Assembly (NCBI GenBank): GCA_022579005.1
Contig: MU401591.1
Coordinates: 1 to 64,000 of the forward strand
DNA length: 64,000 bases
Source of the DNA: Poronia punctata
Lineage: Eukaryota > Ascomycota > Sordariomycetes > Xylariales > Xylariaceae
Direction: 5' to 3'
Part shown: in pieces, positions 51,128 through 64,000 of the stretch
Layout: every line of letters starts with the position of its first letter
Numbering within the stretch: position 1 is the stretch's first letter
The notes under the pieces: generated by a model
Databases searched by the model: none
What the model was told of the DNA's origin: nothing
What the model saw: the letters and a program-made list of their open reading frames with translations, nothing else
Program-made: the position numbers and the translations under genes

Positions 51128-54100
51128 CACTGCTACCCTGGGCCAAGCGCATGAGAGGGTCCGGAGTTGCCCACAGCTGCCAGGCATCCTTTCCCTCCCG
51201 CAGCCGGGTAGAGCCCCCGTATGCAAGTTGAGATTGTAGGAATGCATGGCGGATCACTCGGCATAGCAGGGGCCATGATCACATAACCGAATGCTTTGAG
51301 GTGGGTGACATGCGTCAGTAAGTCGTGTCCACACAACAAGTGCCCATTGAAACGCACACATAACACCGTCAAGGCAGTGGTACGTCGTGGGCAGTTTTCC
51401 AAAAAGGAGCTGTGCGCGCTACCCGCGTTCCGCTAGGTACCATACATAGCCGATGAAAAGGAGAAGAGATGCCAGCGCTGTATTTTGTATTCGTGCCGCA
51501 TGGTGACATCGACGAGGTCACATCGGACCAGGGATGGTGAGTCTATCAGCTAGGAGAACACTTCTGGAAAGTTTGACATAGTGCCCGGGTCGACCACGAT
51601 ATGTAACGGGCAAGCCGGAGTATAGAAGGGGGGGGATGCGCCCTAGACAATCTCCACAGCCTATTAGCTGACGGTGCAGTAGCTGTCTGGGAAACGCGTG
51701 TCATTTCCCCGCCGAAAAGTTTTTCACCCTTCCCCTGTCGACCACTCATAGTCACAGCTATGCGGCACAGCGTTGCCCTGCATTGTCATCCAAGTAAGTA
51801 AAAAGGATGTCAACTCGCCTGAGGGTCACTAGTTCAACAACCACGTTTAGTTCCAGCTCCCAACCCAATGTCGAACCAAAAGGCGATCCCACCCCTGGAG
51901 AATGTAGTCTAGTAGCAATGAATGTAAGCTGAACCCTATCAGGAGTCGCCACGCGAGCCTGATTATGTTCGTGGGAGCTGAGTCGAAACGGAGCCCAGGC
52001 CGGTCACACCTTGTTGCCGGCCTGGCTTCATATGGCATGTACATAGTATGGCAGCATTCCGGTGCAACAATAAAACCTTTTCCCCTTGGGAGAGCAAAGC
52101 TTCCGATGCCGCCAGATGCAGTCAGCCGCATTTCATTTTGGCTGGGAGATGTGGTTCAGAAAGCCCAGATCAAAGTCTGGCGTATCCCAGGTGAGTCATC
52201 ATGGCATGGTTCTGAGTGGTTTAGGCCGAAGAGCTAAGTAGATAGAGACTTCAAGTATGTCGGATCTTGCCACGATGGTCCTCTGTAAGGACTAGCGCTT
52301 TCCTTGAAAGGCTCGGCTGAGAATTGGGTTCACATACGCGTGCTTCTCGATCTATAAGCACAGGGCGGTTGAAAAAGACGCGTCGACGTGTTGTAGGCTT
52401 GGTGGTGATGAGCTCCAAGTCCAACCGGTGAAATAATGATAGCCGAGTCCGGAGAATAGATCCGATGGCTCTCCTGTCGCTTTCCGCTTTGCAATCGAGG
52501 TTATAAACAAAGCCGTTATGAGATAAGCCATTGTCCAATAATAATGTAATAAGCGTCAAGGTCCTATAACTAGGGCGCACGGCCCCTAAAGCCATATAAT
52601 GGATGGGATGCCTAAGCAAAGTTCGACATCCGAGCAACCCTGTCAGGCTCGGTGCACCGATACCCGGTGAGCTGAATCCACGCAAACAATGGTGAGACGC
52701 ATGGTCCCTGGTTGGAAATAGGTACTGACGCCATCAGAAGGGGCCTCGAGCATCTAGAAGTAGCCTAGGCCGAGACCTTCCACTCAGGCGGCACTTATAC
52801 GGGCAAACCCGTCTTCTTCTTGCGGGCGGGTTTCTGGGATGCTCGTACGATGAAATACCAGTGTGCCCCTAATCGACTATGTTAAGCAAAGAGTACTCGG
52901 GCCACTAGCGCATGCAGCCACGTTGGCAACAACCAGCAAGTGGAGGTAGGCTCAGGGTGGGTATGATGAAAGACGGGAGGGTAGATTACCTAGACTAGAC
53001 AGAAACGTGGCAGCGGATCGAAAGCTGTCAAGCTCTGCAAGGAGGGTTACAGAGAAGGGGCACAGTACCGGATATCGAAGAATTCGCCGCATCCATACTC
53101 GACACGTTAGGTCGAAAAGGGGGCGAAAGCAAGGCCAATCAGCCGATATGGAACCATGGGATTTCAGCGTTTCACATGTCTGTTTGATTTTGTGCAGTCG
53201 GTAACTTGCATGTTTCGGGCGATCTGGATATTTTCTGGTAAAGGTGCGTGTGGTAGGTAGCCTGGTGAGGCTATGGGTTCCTTAACTGCAGGTAGATATT
53301 GTACTTTCAGCACCATGACGACGGTATTTTGCTTAGAGAGGTAAATCTACCAGGCAGGAATAACGCGCATTGACGGACGAGGTTGCGAAATACCGTTGGC
53401 ATACCTACGAGTAGGTAACGTGTAGTCTAGGTTGTGAAGCCTAAAGGGAAACTGCATCGGGCGACGGCCTGTGGCTTGTAGCTCCGAGATCCGTAGCTTA
53501 CCCAGTCATATTGTGCCTGGTTATCTACTACGTCAGGTATGGGGTTTGCCTTCACCGCCTACGCCCGGTCTTGTTCATGTGCCACCCAGCGCCTCCAATC
53601 AAATTTGTAACATCACAACTTGACCATGGCGGATGAAACAGCCTCATTGCTTGGACCTTCCGCCCTTTCGGTATCGAATGGCGTGGGGGAGAGTGGAAGT
53701 TGAATGATACGATAAAAAGATAGCCCAATTTAATAAGCCGCATGGAACCCGGTGTGAAGTGGCCGTCCTGCAAGGCAGTTGCGACCAACAATGAATGTTG
53801 CACGACCCAGGCACGACTAGGTTGCCAGCCATGTCCCGTAGACAGGGACGCGGCTTCAAGGCCGAAATTGTTGTTTACCGTTGGCCTTATTTGATAGCTG
53901 TGTTCCAATTGAGTCGGGCTTTCTCGTCTCTGCCTCCATGAGACTCGTGCTTTTTTCTTGATATCTAGTCCGCCTTCGTCTCTTCCTTCTGTCTTTTTGA
54001 AACGACACCAGCCACAGTTAAAAGGCTTGGCTACATATGCACGTTAGGGCTAGGTAGTCTGGATGATAAGGCGATATAACCATTACCACACATCAGCCCT

Positions 54101-54596
54101 AACACTATAAGGCCTAGTAGCCGACCTTTACGATAGAATTGTCATAAACACGCCCTGCCTCTGTACGTATACATCATGTACAAATATGCGTGCATGTAGT
54201 CATGATTTGCCAACAATATACATTGGCATATATACCTACCTACTGAGGCTTGTTGCCCATACGTATCTTAGGTATCTTACGACCTGTGGTCTGCAATAGA
54301 AGACATATTTTACGGCGGAGTTAGGTGTAACAGCAGAAGTCTCTGCCGATATACCCGAGACACACCCTGACTGATCATTGTGATCATTTGTTTTCAGTAA
54401 AGGTCCCTTTACTACCTACTCGTAGGTTTCATGCTTATTTGGGTGCACCTAATTAAATTAAATCTGCCCATTACTGCATTACGAATACATCCAAGATAGG
54501 TAGGTATATAGTCTACGTTTCAGTATTACCTGGGGGCATAGATGATGGGGGCCTACATTGGGCGGTTGTTGCTACCTTCCCTACCAATCAAGGCGC

Positions 54597-54741
54597 GGGG
54601 GGCGGCGGGGGGGGGGGCCGGGGGCNNNNNNNNNNTTTTCGTTATCGTTTCTCTCGGGGGTGGGGGCTTTGGGGGTTGGGGGTGTGTGTGGGGGCCCCGC
54701 CCCCCCCCCCCCACCCCCCCCCCCCCCCCCCCCCCCCCCCC
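54597..54741. other. low-quality G/C homopolymer tract with 10-base gap
   Basis: G-rich run, Ns at 54626-54635, then a G-rich and C-rich run to about 54741. It has the same structure as the gap near 30.7 kb, so it is an assembly join, and Pro- or Gly-rich frames through it are not genes. Confidence 0.8.
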
Positions 54742-56871
54742 GCCAACCAGAGAAGCAAGGCTGGGATGGCTCATAATATTGTAGCAAGGCTCGAGATAAT
54801 CCCGTCCCGAAGCCTGGTTGAACCCGGGCCCTACCAGGGGTACCGGGACATGAGCTCTTACCTCTCTCATAGGCCTTTGCTGTATCTGATTGGACCTCTT
54901 GCTTCAAACGTCACAGCTCAGAGCACATTCCTGCCCCGGTGACAGACCTGGTTTATGGTTGAGCTGCCAATTCTTACGAGTAGATGACGGTTAACAGTTT
55001 GGCCGGGCGAATTTCATTATGAAGTCCTATCCAAAAATCCATCCAAAAATCCCAATATTTTCAGTGGTGACGATGCCGGTATCCGGCTATGCGAGCCTCT
55101 AGCCTATCTAGGTTCTTATTTGTACGTTTTTAACACTCTACGCGTTAATAGCAACGGGTCAAGCCGATGCTGGGCACACTGAATTTTCAAATCTGTTCCA
55201 TTGGGACTGGTGGCTCATCCAACAACTTAGTCTTTGGAAAAGGACGATATTACAAGTCAGCCTGGCGCAGTTGTCTAACAAGATCATCTTGCATGGCCCA
55301 GCTACCCAACCGGAAGTATACGTACATGTACACTACCAGGCCTTGTGCCTGCAAGTGGTACAGATGAGCCAGAGCCCTACATGATGTACCTGTACATGTA
55401 CCTGCTGAGATTATCATGATCTGCAATTTTTACCTGGGAAATCACAACGACGGAGAGTCCTTAATATCAGGCAACATACCTAGTACTAAAGTTAATGCAG
55501 TTTACAAGTACATACCTAACAGATGCCAATTTTGCCTAGAAAATTAATCCCGGAAATGGCTGTGCATAATTACGTGTATGTTGCTAACCCGCCATTATGG
55601 TTAGCCCTAGTGAGCAAGGTACTATTTTTAATCAGGATCCTGTCGCGTATCGTTGACGGTAATCAGTCATGGTTAGAAGGGCACAGCCGCTCTACGTTGG
55701 ACGCCGCTCTCTGTCGCTCTCGTATCGGATCCTGGGAATCTCTAGGGCAGACAACAAGGGACGGGGCGGGGGGGCTAGCAACATGGGTTAGGGAAGGAAG
55801 AAAGGAGAGAAAAAACAAAGGAGAGCTTTTATTCAAGCAGAAAACAGTCTATAGTCACCCGTTAGACATCCGAGTTGTATTGGCTTTGGGTAAGGTAGGT
55901 ACTTATCTGCCCGCATCACTTTGTTGCCCTTTAATAATTCGGCGTTTTCCTAATACTTGTAACACTGGTAGGGCATTGACCAACAGGCGGCCCCGGGTTT
56001 AGTAATACGCGCAATCCCACAATCCAGTACCGTCGGATCGAGCTTTAGGATTTCTAGCTAGCAGGCTGGCAGGGTCAGGGCAAACTTGTTACACCTGCAG
56101 TTATTAGTTAATAGTGAGATGTTGCTATTCACAAATACGTGGGTACTATCTACTAGGTATATGGAGATACTTGTAGATTGTAGCTAATAAAGCCACCCCA
56201 AGAGCTTACGTGGTAGATCTTTGTAAGTTATATTTCTACCCCCAGCCGTGTTTTTCTCGCCAACTCCAGAATCCATCCAGCTGCAGCATGCTGTAGGTAC
56301 ATACTCATTTTACCTACATCAGGTACACTAACCTGCAATGTATACCTACATGTACCTCCTACACGTAATTACATCCATATCCCTACGTGGGGCTCTATGC
56401 AGTGGGGCTATAGGAGGGGTTCTGCACGTGCAGCGTTTGGTACTCCTGTACTTGGTAATATTAGCTCTGTCTTTTGCGATGCAGCAATACTAGAAGCTCC
56501 ATGCCTAATTTTATTACATACTTGAATTTAGCTTTTTTTTCTCTCTTCCTAGGCAGATATAGGTTTTGTCGGCCTTGGCTATCGAGCAAGGGATGTAGGT
56601 ATCTGGGTATGGCCCCAGATAGGCCCAAGACCAAGTAATCTCTAGGCAGGTACCGATACACAACCTGGTACAGAATACGACTCTTGATCTCATTTGTTAG
56701 GTTTTTTTTTTCTTTCCCTGACCCTCTCTCCTTTTTGTCTTCGTCTCCTCCCGATGTGACGATAAGTGACAATAATCCACCCCCTGGCCCTGGTCTGACG
56801 ATGGGCACACCTTGTCACTTCACCCATCGTCATCTTCGAACTCAGCACTATAGGCAACATCGGTAAGCTGG

Positions 56872-56880
56872 TATAAAAAG
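56872..56880 (+). promoter_or_regulatory. TATA box
   Basis: TATAAAAAG followed by about 280 bases of pyrimidine-rich sequence with few ATGs, the look of a fungal core promoter and long leader. One short upstream frame (56932-56946, four codons and a stop) lies in the leader. The first good downstream start is at 57162. Confidence 0.55.
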
Positions 56881-57161
56881 GGTCGTCCCATCCACTCTCC
56901 CTCATACCATTCCTATTACTTCAGCACAATCATGAGAAGTATATAACCATAACCACATCTCCTTCGACTCGACCCGTCTTTTTCCCGACTCCTTTAAACG
57001 CTCAATCTAGCTATATATTATACATCGTCATATCTTCGTCTTCCCTCTTGCGCACACACTTCTATAAAACACCGTAAAGGCTTAAACGCGCAAGAGAATC
57101 GTATCCACCATATCGTCTCTTATCCCCATCCGCCACCTCTTCTATTCAAACAGTTGTCATC

Positions 57162-57284
57162 ATGGCTGTTAAAGAACACCAACCTCTTGTCAACCATTGC
57201 TGCGCTTTCTGCTGCAAGGCTGTCGATTTTGGAACGCATGATTACTGCGGTTCCCACGATGCCTGCCATAGATGTCCCAACTAG
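57162..57284 (+). CDS. 40-residue Cys/His-rich small protein (candidate, or 5' part of a broken gene)
   Basis: ATG in good context (CATCATGGCTG) behind a TATA box and a C/T-rich leader. The 40 residues include eight Cys and five His, with the pattern HCCAFCCKAVDFGTHDYCG then CHRC, like a zinc- or metal-binding finger. The CxxC...HxYCG spacing resembles fungal Cys-rich motifs that normally occur in longer proteins. The frame stops at TAG (57282-57284). The other two frames stay open downstream (57154-57450 and 57272-57460), and another Cys-rich stretch appears in the first frame at about 57525-57650. So this may be a genuine microprotein, an exon with a splice I could not place, or a pseudogene broken by frameshifts. 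I do not recognise a family. Confidence 0.4.
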   Translation: MAVKEHQPLVNHCCAFCCKAVDFGTHDYCGSHDACHRCPN

Positions 57285-60200
57285 TCGTCGTCAATGGCAC
57301 ACCGGAGATGCTAAGAAAATTCCTTGGGGTTCCCGAACACCGTCCGAAAGGTTCAACCGGCCACTGTCCGAGATGGTGCAGCTACAGCGCGCCACTGCTA
57401 TCTGTCACTCATTCCGCCTTTCCGTTTATGCCACACATACCCCTATCTAGGGCTACCTAGCTGAAAGGCCCGGGCTAGGGCGCTGTTACTACAGCCGCAG
57501 AGAACATGCCATGTATCTCTCATGCACGGTTCTATGTGTCCCTACGGCCACCCCGCCCAGCATGCAGCAAGGCTATGTTGCGACCAGCTGCGGACACAAA
57601 CATTTGCCCATTGTTGTACACCTATGCAGGCTGCCGTTCGGTGACCCTCGTTGGGTCGCATAGGGTGCCGTTTCCGTATATTCGCACCGCTGTCGTCACT
57701 CCTATTCGGCTGCGACTCCTCCCATCCCTCAATTTGTGGCTGTTCTAGGCGCTTGCACACCGCGTCGCCAGCCTTTTCTTCATCTCAACCTTCTGTTACA
57801 AGTCACCCCGCATAGCTAAGCGTTTTTTGCATGTTTATTTTTTTACAGCGTCTGTTTTGTCTCTACTCCAACATATCCCACCAATTTTATCTGCTCTGGC
57901 CTGGTGTGGTACAGGGGAACCGAGGATTGCGGGCAGGCGTTTGCATTTAGGAAGGATATGGGTACTGTAAATGTGTTCATAGGCGTCGGATCGAGCAGAC
58001 GCTGTCTGTGAGGTGCAAGGGGTGTATCGGCGCTACGGGGATTTTTCCTTTTTTTTCTGTTATTAGCACATACTACCTCTGCCAATACCAATTTTTCGGC
58101 TTGTTCTACAACCAGGTCCGTGGATACTTATTGGCGCTATTTGCTTGCCTACCCTTGAAGTTTCTTGGCCTCTATAAACACTGTATCTCTCTACCATAGG
58201 CCCCTAGCCTGCACGGTTCCTGTATCTTGCATGTGGCATACGAGTACGCCCCCGAATTTCATTGTGCCTGGTGAAAAGTATGGTATAAGTTTTTGTCATC
58301 TAACCTGCGAGTAAATCTACCAACAAAATATGGCTTGGCACTCACTATTATGCATCGCACCGCCGAATTTGCCATTGTCCATCGCTTACTTCAAGGGTTT
58401 TCTGGTGTGTCAAAATTCCATGCGCCACCGATTCCTCTTTTGCCCAACTATGTAGACCAACAGAAACCTCAAGCAAACTGCATCTTCACCAGATACGGAG
58501 CTTGGGGCTGCGTCAGCTGAGAAATAAGCGAGGCCGGCGTACCTGTGTACACTTTCTAAAGACAGGCATTCATAGAGGATCGTCCAACCCTGTCAAGCCA
58601 TCCTAGCAGACTTTCCCAGGTACTTTCAAAACAAACTAGACTACGTGCATACTACTTAGACAAGGTACGAGTAGCTCGTATCCAGCACAAAAGTCTTCGA
58701 GCTTTGCCATTATTGCACACATCTCGTGTTCTTTGTGCTTTGTTATCTTTTTTGATGTCTTTGTAGTCGTCTACCTAATATGGACTAGTCTGATATGAGT
58801 TTTGACTCTTGAGGCATATGGAAAAGCCGTTGGCCGATGTTACACCACTCCCCTGCAGCGCTAATGTTACGAGTATTGATGGCCATATCAGTCTTTTGAA
58901 ACCCGCTCCTCCCCTGGTCAATGCGATATCTTCACTCCCTTTAGGAAAGCGTGGTACGTAATTAACATTTAGTGCGGGACCACAAAAAAGGACCACTAAC
59001 CGACACAACTGGGGGCTGAGGTGAGCCGTCCAGGATGTCCTGCGCTGCTGCTGCAACCGCCCGCCTTTCTGACCCATGGGCACCAAAGGTCAAAGGCAAT
59101 CCCGTTCCAAGTAGGTGGCCAAGGCAAATCCGGCCCTTGGACGTTACATGCCGCCGAAACTAGAACGGAAGCTTCGGCGAACGGCTGAACGGCAAATACG
59201 TCGACGGAGGCTATACAGGAGGTATTCGAGGCCCGGAGCTTGTACGGGAAACGGTTGGATGACAACGAACTAAACTCAAGTGTTTCTGAGATAACCCGGC
59301 CAGGTGATCGGGTTGATACCGACTTTTTGAGAGGCCGCGACGACAAGGTAAAGGATGTTGCCCTTCGAGCATTGTGGGCCCGACAAACTTCCGTACCCTT
59401 CCAATGCTGGGTGCTTCCAAGATTAGAGACAAAAGGTGCAAAACAAAAGCTCAATTGCCGGGGAGCAACCAACGGCAATAACCAAGTGCGGGCAAAAACT
59501 ACCTTACAGACACACGTGGACCCTCTATATGGAGCGCTTAAGCGCTCATAAGACACGATACACGGAGCAGAGTGGATGTAACAAGACGGGATACCCAACT
59601 AGACCTCGGCACATAAACGACAGAGCATCTCAAACGTCCCTATTAGGTAAAGGTGTGACCAGGAGCTGTTGACAAGATACCAGACAGACAAGGGTTCGCA
59701 TTTAAGCTGGCGTTGCATCATCTCCATCGGCCTCCACTTGGATTAACTACACGTATACGAGTGTACCTGCATCCCATGTTATCGCCTCTTGTATGCATGA
59801 TGGGATATCAATGCTTCCTTCTATACAGACAAGCTCGAGGATACAGCTGCATGGATACTGCCCCCTCGCGAGCTCTAGCTTATGCTTATCGTCGGCCCAC
59901 GCAGCACAATGTCTTACTCCATGTTTCTCGGTGACGCGATTAAGTCACCTGGACGTTTCTACTAACCGCCCGCCTCACCTAGCTTGGCAGCAGCCCAAAG
60001 CGGAACGTGAAGATAAGGATGAAAGGACGTCACTCCTCTGGCGATAGGTAGCCAAATCTGGTTGGGGACGCCCGCAAATGCCTAGGCAATTTGGGTTTAC
60101 ACAAAAAGAGGCCACGCGTGTCACCTGCTGGTGCACGCCCCGAGATGCACGGTCAAGACAGAAGCAGTGTCAGGGTCATTCCCGGCTGTGATACCGAATC

Positions 60201-62102
60201 AAGGTGTGCCCGACACCGTTTGTGCGCAGCTGCAGCTGCAGCTACATTAAACAGGTGACCACGTATGGCATTTCTTTGTTTCCCATCCCCTCTTCCACTT
60301 TCCTCCACCATTTCCTCGTCGTTGTCATTAAATTGGTTACTGTTGGGGTATGTATTATTGGCCACATACAGGGCTTACTTACATTACATATTACCTACTA
60401 TATCCTATATCCCTACAGGTGTGAGTAAGCCAAGCTAGGTCAACCCAGGCCGGGCCAGCCCCGGGCCAGCAGGCTAACCCCCCCCGGAGGCATAGTCGTC
60501 ACGGCCGCACTGCGACTCTGACATTTGGGGGGTTTGCTTTTCCAAGGGAGGAGCTCAGGGTGTGATAGGAGGGAAATTACTTCACGAAAGCAGCTTATTG
60601 CATTTCATGCTTATGAAATTGAAGGTCCATCATGTAGGCCAGATACGCCACATTCCGGATCCTCGTCGGACAGGACAAGTCAGTGCATTCGTTGCTCAAC
60701 TGTAGGCCTCCGAGGCCGAGGCCGAGGCCAACCGGCCCCCACCCGGCCGACCGACCTCCTAGTGCCCATCTACTCGCAACTAGAGACGACTGCGCAAGGA
60801 TACTTAATACTCCTACAGAAGCACATCGAGGATTGTCTTTTCACCCTCCCTCCTGCTTGCCTATCTTGTCTGCTTTATCAACCTGAATTGGATTTACTTT
60901 TCTGTTTTTCTCCCCCTGATCAGTGATCCTCACTAACTTGCTCTACGTCTTCTGGCAGGCCTAGGTGCCTACCGTATACGGATAGCTCTACATATCAACA
61001 TAGTACATTTCTCAACATCTGCATGTATGGACATGAACGTACTTAGTTCGATGTCCTGTAATCTGCCCTACTTACCCAGCTGAAGGACAACGCCAGCCAG
61101 AAACAGAAAAAGAAGTTAATAATGTCGTCACCCTTATCACGTAAGACAGTCCTAGTAATAATAGAATAGATTTCTGAAACGTACTATATCCACATTTGTT
61201 TCTAGTCTACATAAAGATTGACTGCCCTAACAACTGCAAGTTCTCCAGGAATTATTAGTTAACATAATCTTACTTGGAGAAGGCAAAAAAGAGCAAATGC
61301 AAGGATCGACAGACGAGACAAGGAAAGGGTGATTTCTTTACAAGTACCTTGAAGTAAAAGTACCGGGTGTGCCAAGATCTCTTGTTCCAAGTTGCCAACA
61401 TTGTTTGTGTCTAAAAGTTAGAATTTCACCTTTCTTTTCCCGTACCCGTCCATCGTCAATCTCGGTCTTGCTCGGACCCGTCCCATAGCTTTGTACGATG
61501 CGGCACGGTGCGGCAACTAAAGATTACTGCCCTTTCCGGAAATGGTTTGGTCTCGGCTGACTTGCATTGCAGGGTTCCTTTTTTTTTTTTTTCTTCTTCT
61601 CTCTCTTTTTGCGAACTTTTTTTTTTTTTACATTACATTACATACGTCCAGATTTGCAATTTGGTTGCGTGTTTTCATTATTGATTGCTCGCTTGCGTGT
61701 TGATGTACAGGTAGTTTCTTGAAATATGTACTTTGTTTATATATATCGACGTCGGGGGTTGGTGTATACTTACCTAACCCAGATGTACCTATCATACACT
61801 TACAAGTAAGTACCTAGCAACCCCCTATCTAACCTCTTAAATTACAAGTAGGTAGTCTACTCGTAGGATAAATCATAAGGAGAAGAAATCAGATATTTTC
61901 GACCTTTAAGTATCCTAACCTACATTATACCTTGGCTATGTATCTGTACTCGTAAAAAGCTATTACCTCGCTAGGTTACTGGTCTCTCTGGTTTTCATTG
62001 TACGTCGTCATAATGGCTTGCCAAGCTTGACATTTTTTTCTTTTCTTTTTTCTTTCTTCTACTCGTAGTCCGTTTATCTACCCATCTCACTAAGCCCGGC
62101 GA

Positions 62103-62166
62103 CTGACTGAGTGACTGAGTGACTGACTGACTGACTAACTGACTGATTAACTAACTAACTAACTGA
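62103..62166. repeat. ACTG/AACT tetranucleotide repeat
   Basis: Runs of GACT or GAGT and then AACT units, with substitutions. A compound microsatellite. Confidence 0.85.
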
Positions 62167-63239
62167 GCCTTTCTAACAAAACCCGGAGCTCGCCCAGTAG
62201 GTATATGGCGTTGTCTCGCTAATATCGGGGGTTATGGCGATATATGCAGATCACAGGCTAGTCTAGCTGCCCGTCGCCCTATTCTGATATTATTTCCCCA
62301 GCTTGCTTCTCTAATGTGGGCTTCCCTTCCCTTACCTTACTACTACTTGTATGTCAGCATAGACAAGCGGTCAAGGATGTTTGAAGCTCGCCCCTGATGT
62401 TCTATCGTAGGTTAGTCTAGAGTAGCCTTGTCTTCAAAACACTTGTGTACCTATTGCAATTACAGCTGTACGATAGGTAAACTCTACTTGCGATGGAGAG
62501 AAGAGTATTGACTTTAGCTTATAGCTACGAGTAGTGTGACCCGGCGCCTACCGCACCGCAAGAGTTCATTTCTCTCTGGTCTACCTAATACGGCTCTGAC
62601 GATTATGATGACGACGACGATGGTAATATTCGAGTAATAATAACGTACATAAGGCAAATCTGATCCTACTACTAACATGCCTGTCTATCTGAGCATCTGC
62701 CCTCGGGGTGTCTGTACGACGTTCTGCTATATAGACTCACCTCTAGCCGTGCAGAACTATTTTGGGAAGGGTCAGAGACAACCTTAACCTACCTCTCAAC
62801 TTACAGAGGACGAAGATGTAGGTAAGATAATAGAGATATGCATGTGGAAATTGTAATTCCAGGAGCAGGTACGACCTAAGATAGGTGCATGCATGCAGGG
62901 CGCTGATGTGACAACACTGCCGCCCAGCCCTCAATCTTCTACTCGTAGGTAAAGTACTTACTACCTAGCGTACATCTTTAACCCAAGATGTATGTTCGGT
63001 GAGGGCTTCTTGGAAGTTGGAAGCCCATGCCTTACTTGTTTCTAAACGTCTTTTACTATATAAAGATATTGATTTACGACCGCGCCTACTCCTACAGGTA
63101 CTCTAGTGTTAGAGATGCAGTGCCTACATTAAGTATGCCGCATCCGCATGCTACTACTAAACTGACTAACCTACATTAGTCAAGATAGCTTCCTTAAACC
63201 TGAGAGAGCCTCGATCTTTCTAAACGAGGGTACTGTAAC

Positions 63240-63258
63240 TCCTTCCTTCCTTCCTTCC
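63240..63258. repeat. CCTT microsatellite
   Basis: Four or five CCTT units; the same unit occurs at 43976-43999. Confidence 0.75.
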
Positions 63259-64000
63259 CATCCCCTAACGCAACTCCGGGTTCTTGGATTGCCGATTGGG
63301 GTCATGGGCCGCAGGTTATAATCAATGCGTTATAGCCCAAGTGAGTGTCCAGGTCTAGGTTCATATCCCCAGACGACGATATAAAAGGGATACAAAAGCG
63401 CAAAAGAGAAATTAAGATTGTATATCAAAGACGTGCAGCAAATGACCCCATCGATGCGCATATGTGAAGCATGTAGGTGAGCGTTTATGGTAATTGGTGT
63501 CTGCAGGTTCCCATAAGCCACTCAGCAGATCGCTGCTGCCTGTGAGTATGGCGTATTACAGGGGTGAGAAAGGTCCTTCTGCAGATGTGCCTACTTCTAC
63601 TCGTACGAGAAGATAGAGGAGGCGCAGATGGGTAGTCCAATAACAAATGGTCCATGATATAGGCTTGCATGAAATTTGACATCCAGACTTTCTTGCGCCC
63701 TGTCATGGTGGTCTAGTAATACGTAAAGTCGCAATCGAATTAAATGTGCTTCTTCCTTGATACGAAAATGGAATGTTCTTCTAATTACGAGTAAAGCACC
63801 GAGAGTGAGTATTATATTGCATCAGTTCTAGGTGTGCCTGAGGTGACGACCCACGTAGGTACTTTTTCTACATTGTACCTAGACTAGCCCGGAGATGAGT
63901 CGTCTTGTGAGCGGCGGCCCGATCCTTCAGAGGTCCCGAAACAGGTACCTGGGAATGGTAAAACATTGGCATCTGTAAACGACACCAGAAACGGGAATAT

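Larger units (their letters stand above)
49731..56871. other. intergenic, gene-poor region
   Basis: About 7.1 kb of normal-composition DNA. Frames up to 159 codons (55523-56002 plus, 52251-52685 minus) are not supported by domains or splice patterns. It contains a CCACTGG tandem repeat near 51105-51127 and a second G/C homopolymer gap near 54600-54740. No RNA gene is recognised. Confidence 0.4.
57285..64000. other. intergenic, gene-poor region
   Basis: About 6.7 kb. The longest frame is 58996-59598 minus (200 codons) with a hydrophilic frame opposite (59240-59551 plus); neither matches a family I know. From 61 kb on the DNA is typical fungal intergenic sequence with T runs, GTAC/CTAC words and simple repeats. 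No tRNA or rRNA gene was recognised. Confidence 0.4.

Noticed and set aside
54542..54942. Pro/Gly-rich frames through the second gap
   Set aside because: Same cause: homopolymer tracts around ten Ns.

Overview
The window looks like nuclear DNA of a filamentous ascomycete (Pezizomycotina, probably Sordariomycetes or a close class). The genes have short introns (48 to 120 bases) with GTAAGT- or GTATGT-like donors, CTAAC or CTGAC branch sites and TAG or CAG acceptors. Moderate-GC, gene-bearing DNA is broken up by three blocks of extremely AT-rich DNA in which CpA and TpG are rare and TpA is very common, the signature of repeat-induced point mutation (RIP). Two 10-base N gaps inside homopolymer G/C tracts show that this is a draft scaffold.

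Layout. 1-1080 and 5791-10640 are RIP-type AT-rich DNA; the second holds a 262-base hairpin-like inverted repeat. 1081-5790 and 10641-17320 are ordinary-composition DNA in which I recognise no gene. 17321-30276 is the gene-rich core: a nine-exon SNF2/Rad5-like helicase with a RING-like insertion (minus), a degenerate tandem repeat, MCM3 (minus, three exons), a divergent promoter region of about 0.9 kb, and a 1215-residue predicted RNA-processing or RNA-repair multienzyme (plus, three exons). 30277-31000 holds a sequencing gap. 31001-43945 is a RIP-destroyed LTR retroelement with 299-base LTRs and a 4-base target duplication. 44170-44586 is a 417-base hAT-type MITE with a perfect 8-base target duplication. 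45827-49730 carries three minus-strand genes: a small four-exon hydrophilic protein, a mitochondrial-looking hemerythrin-domain protein and a SAM-dependent methyltransferase. The remaining 14 kb is gene-poor, except for a promoter-like leader and a 40-residue Cys/His-rich reading frame near 57.2 kb.

The genes are not an operon. MCM3 (replicative helicase) and the SNF2/RING protein (chromatin or DNA repair) are nuclear DNA-maintenance genes. MCM3 and the RNA multienzyme are transcribed divergently, and MBF/E2F-like sites lie near MCM3.

The most interesting protein is the multienzyme at 26438-30276. It joins a 2H phosphoesterase, an endonuclease/exonuclease/phosphatase fold, a poly(A)-polymerase-type nucleotidyltransferase and an MJ1316 (DUF504) domain, which reads like a one-chain RNA end-healing machine. 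Splice junctions were worked out by hand from reading frame, splice consensus and family motifs; no database was searched.
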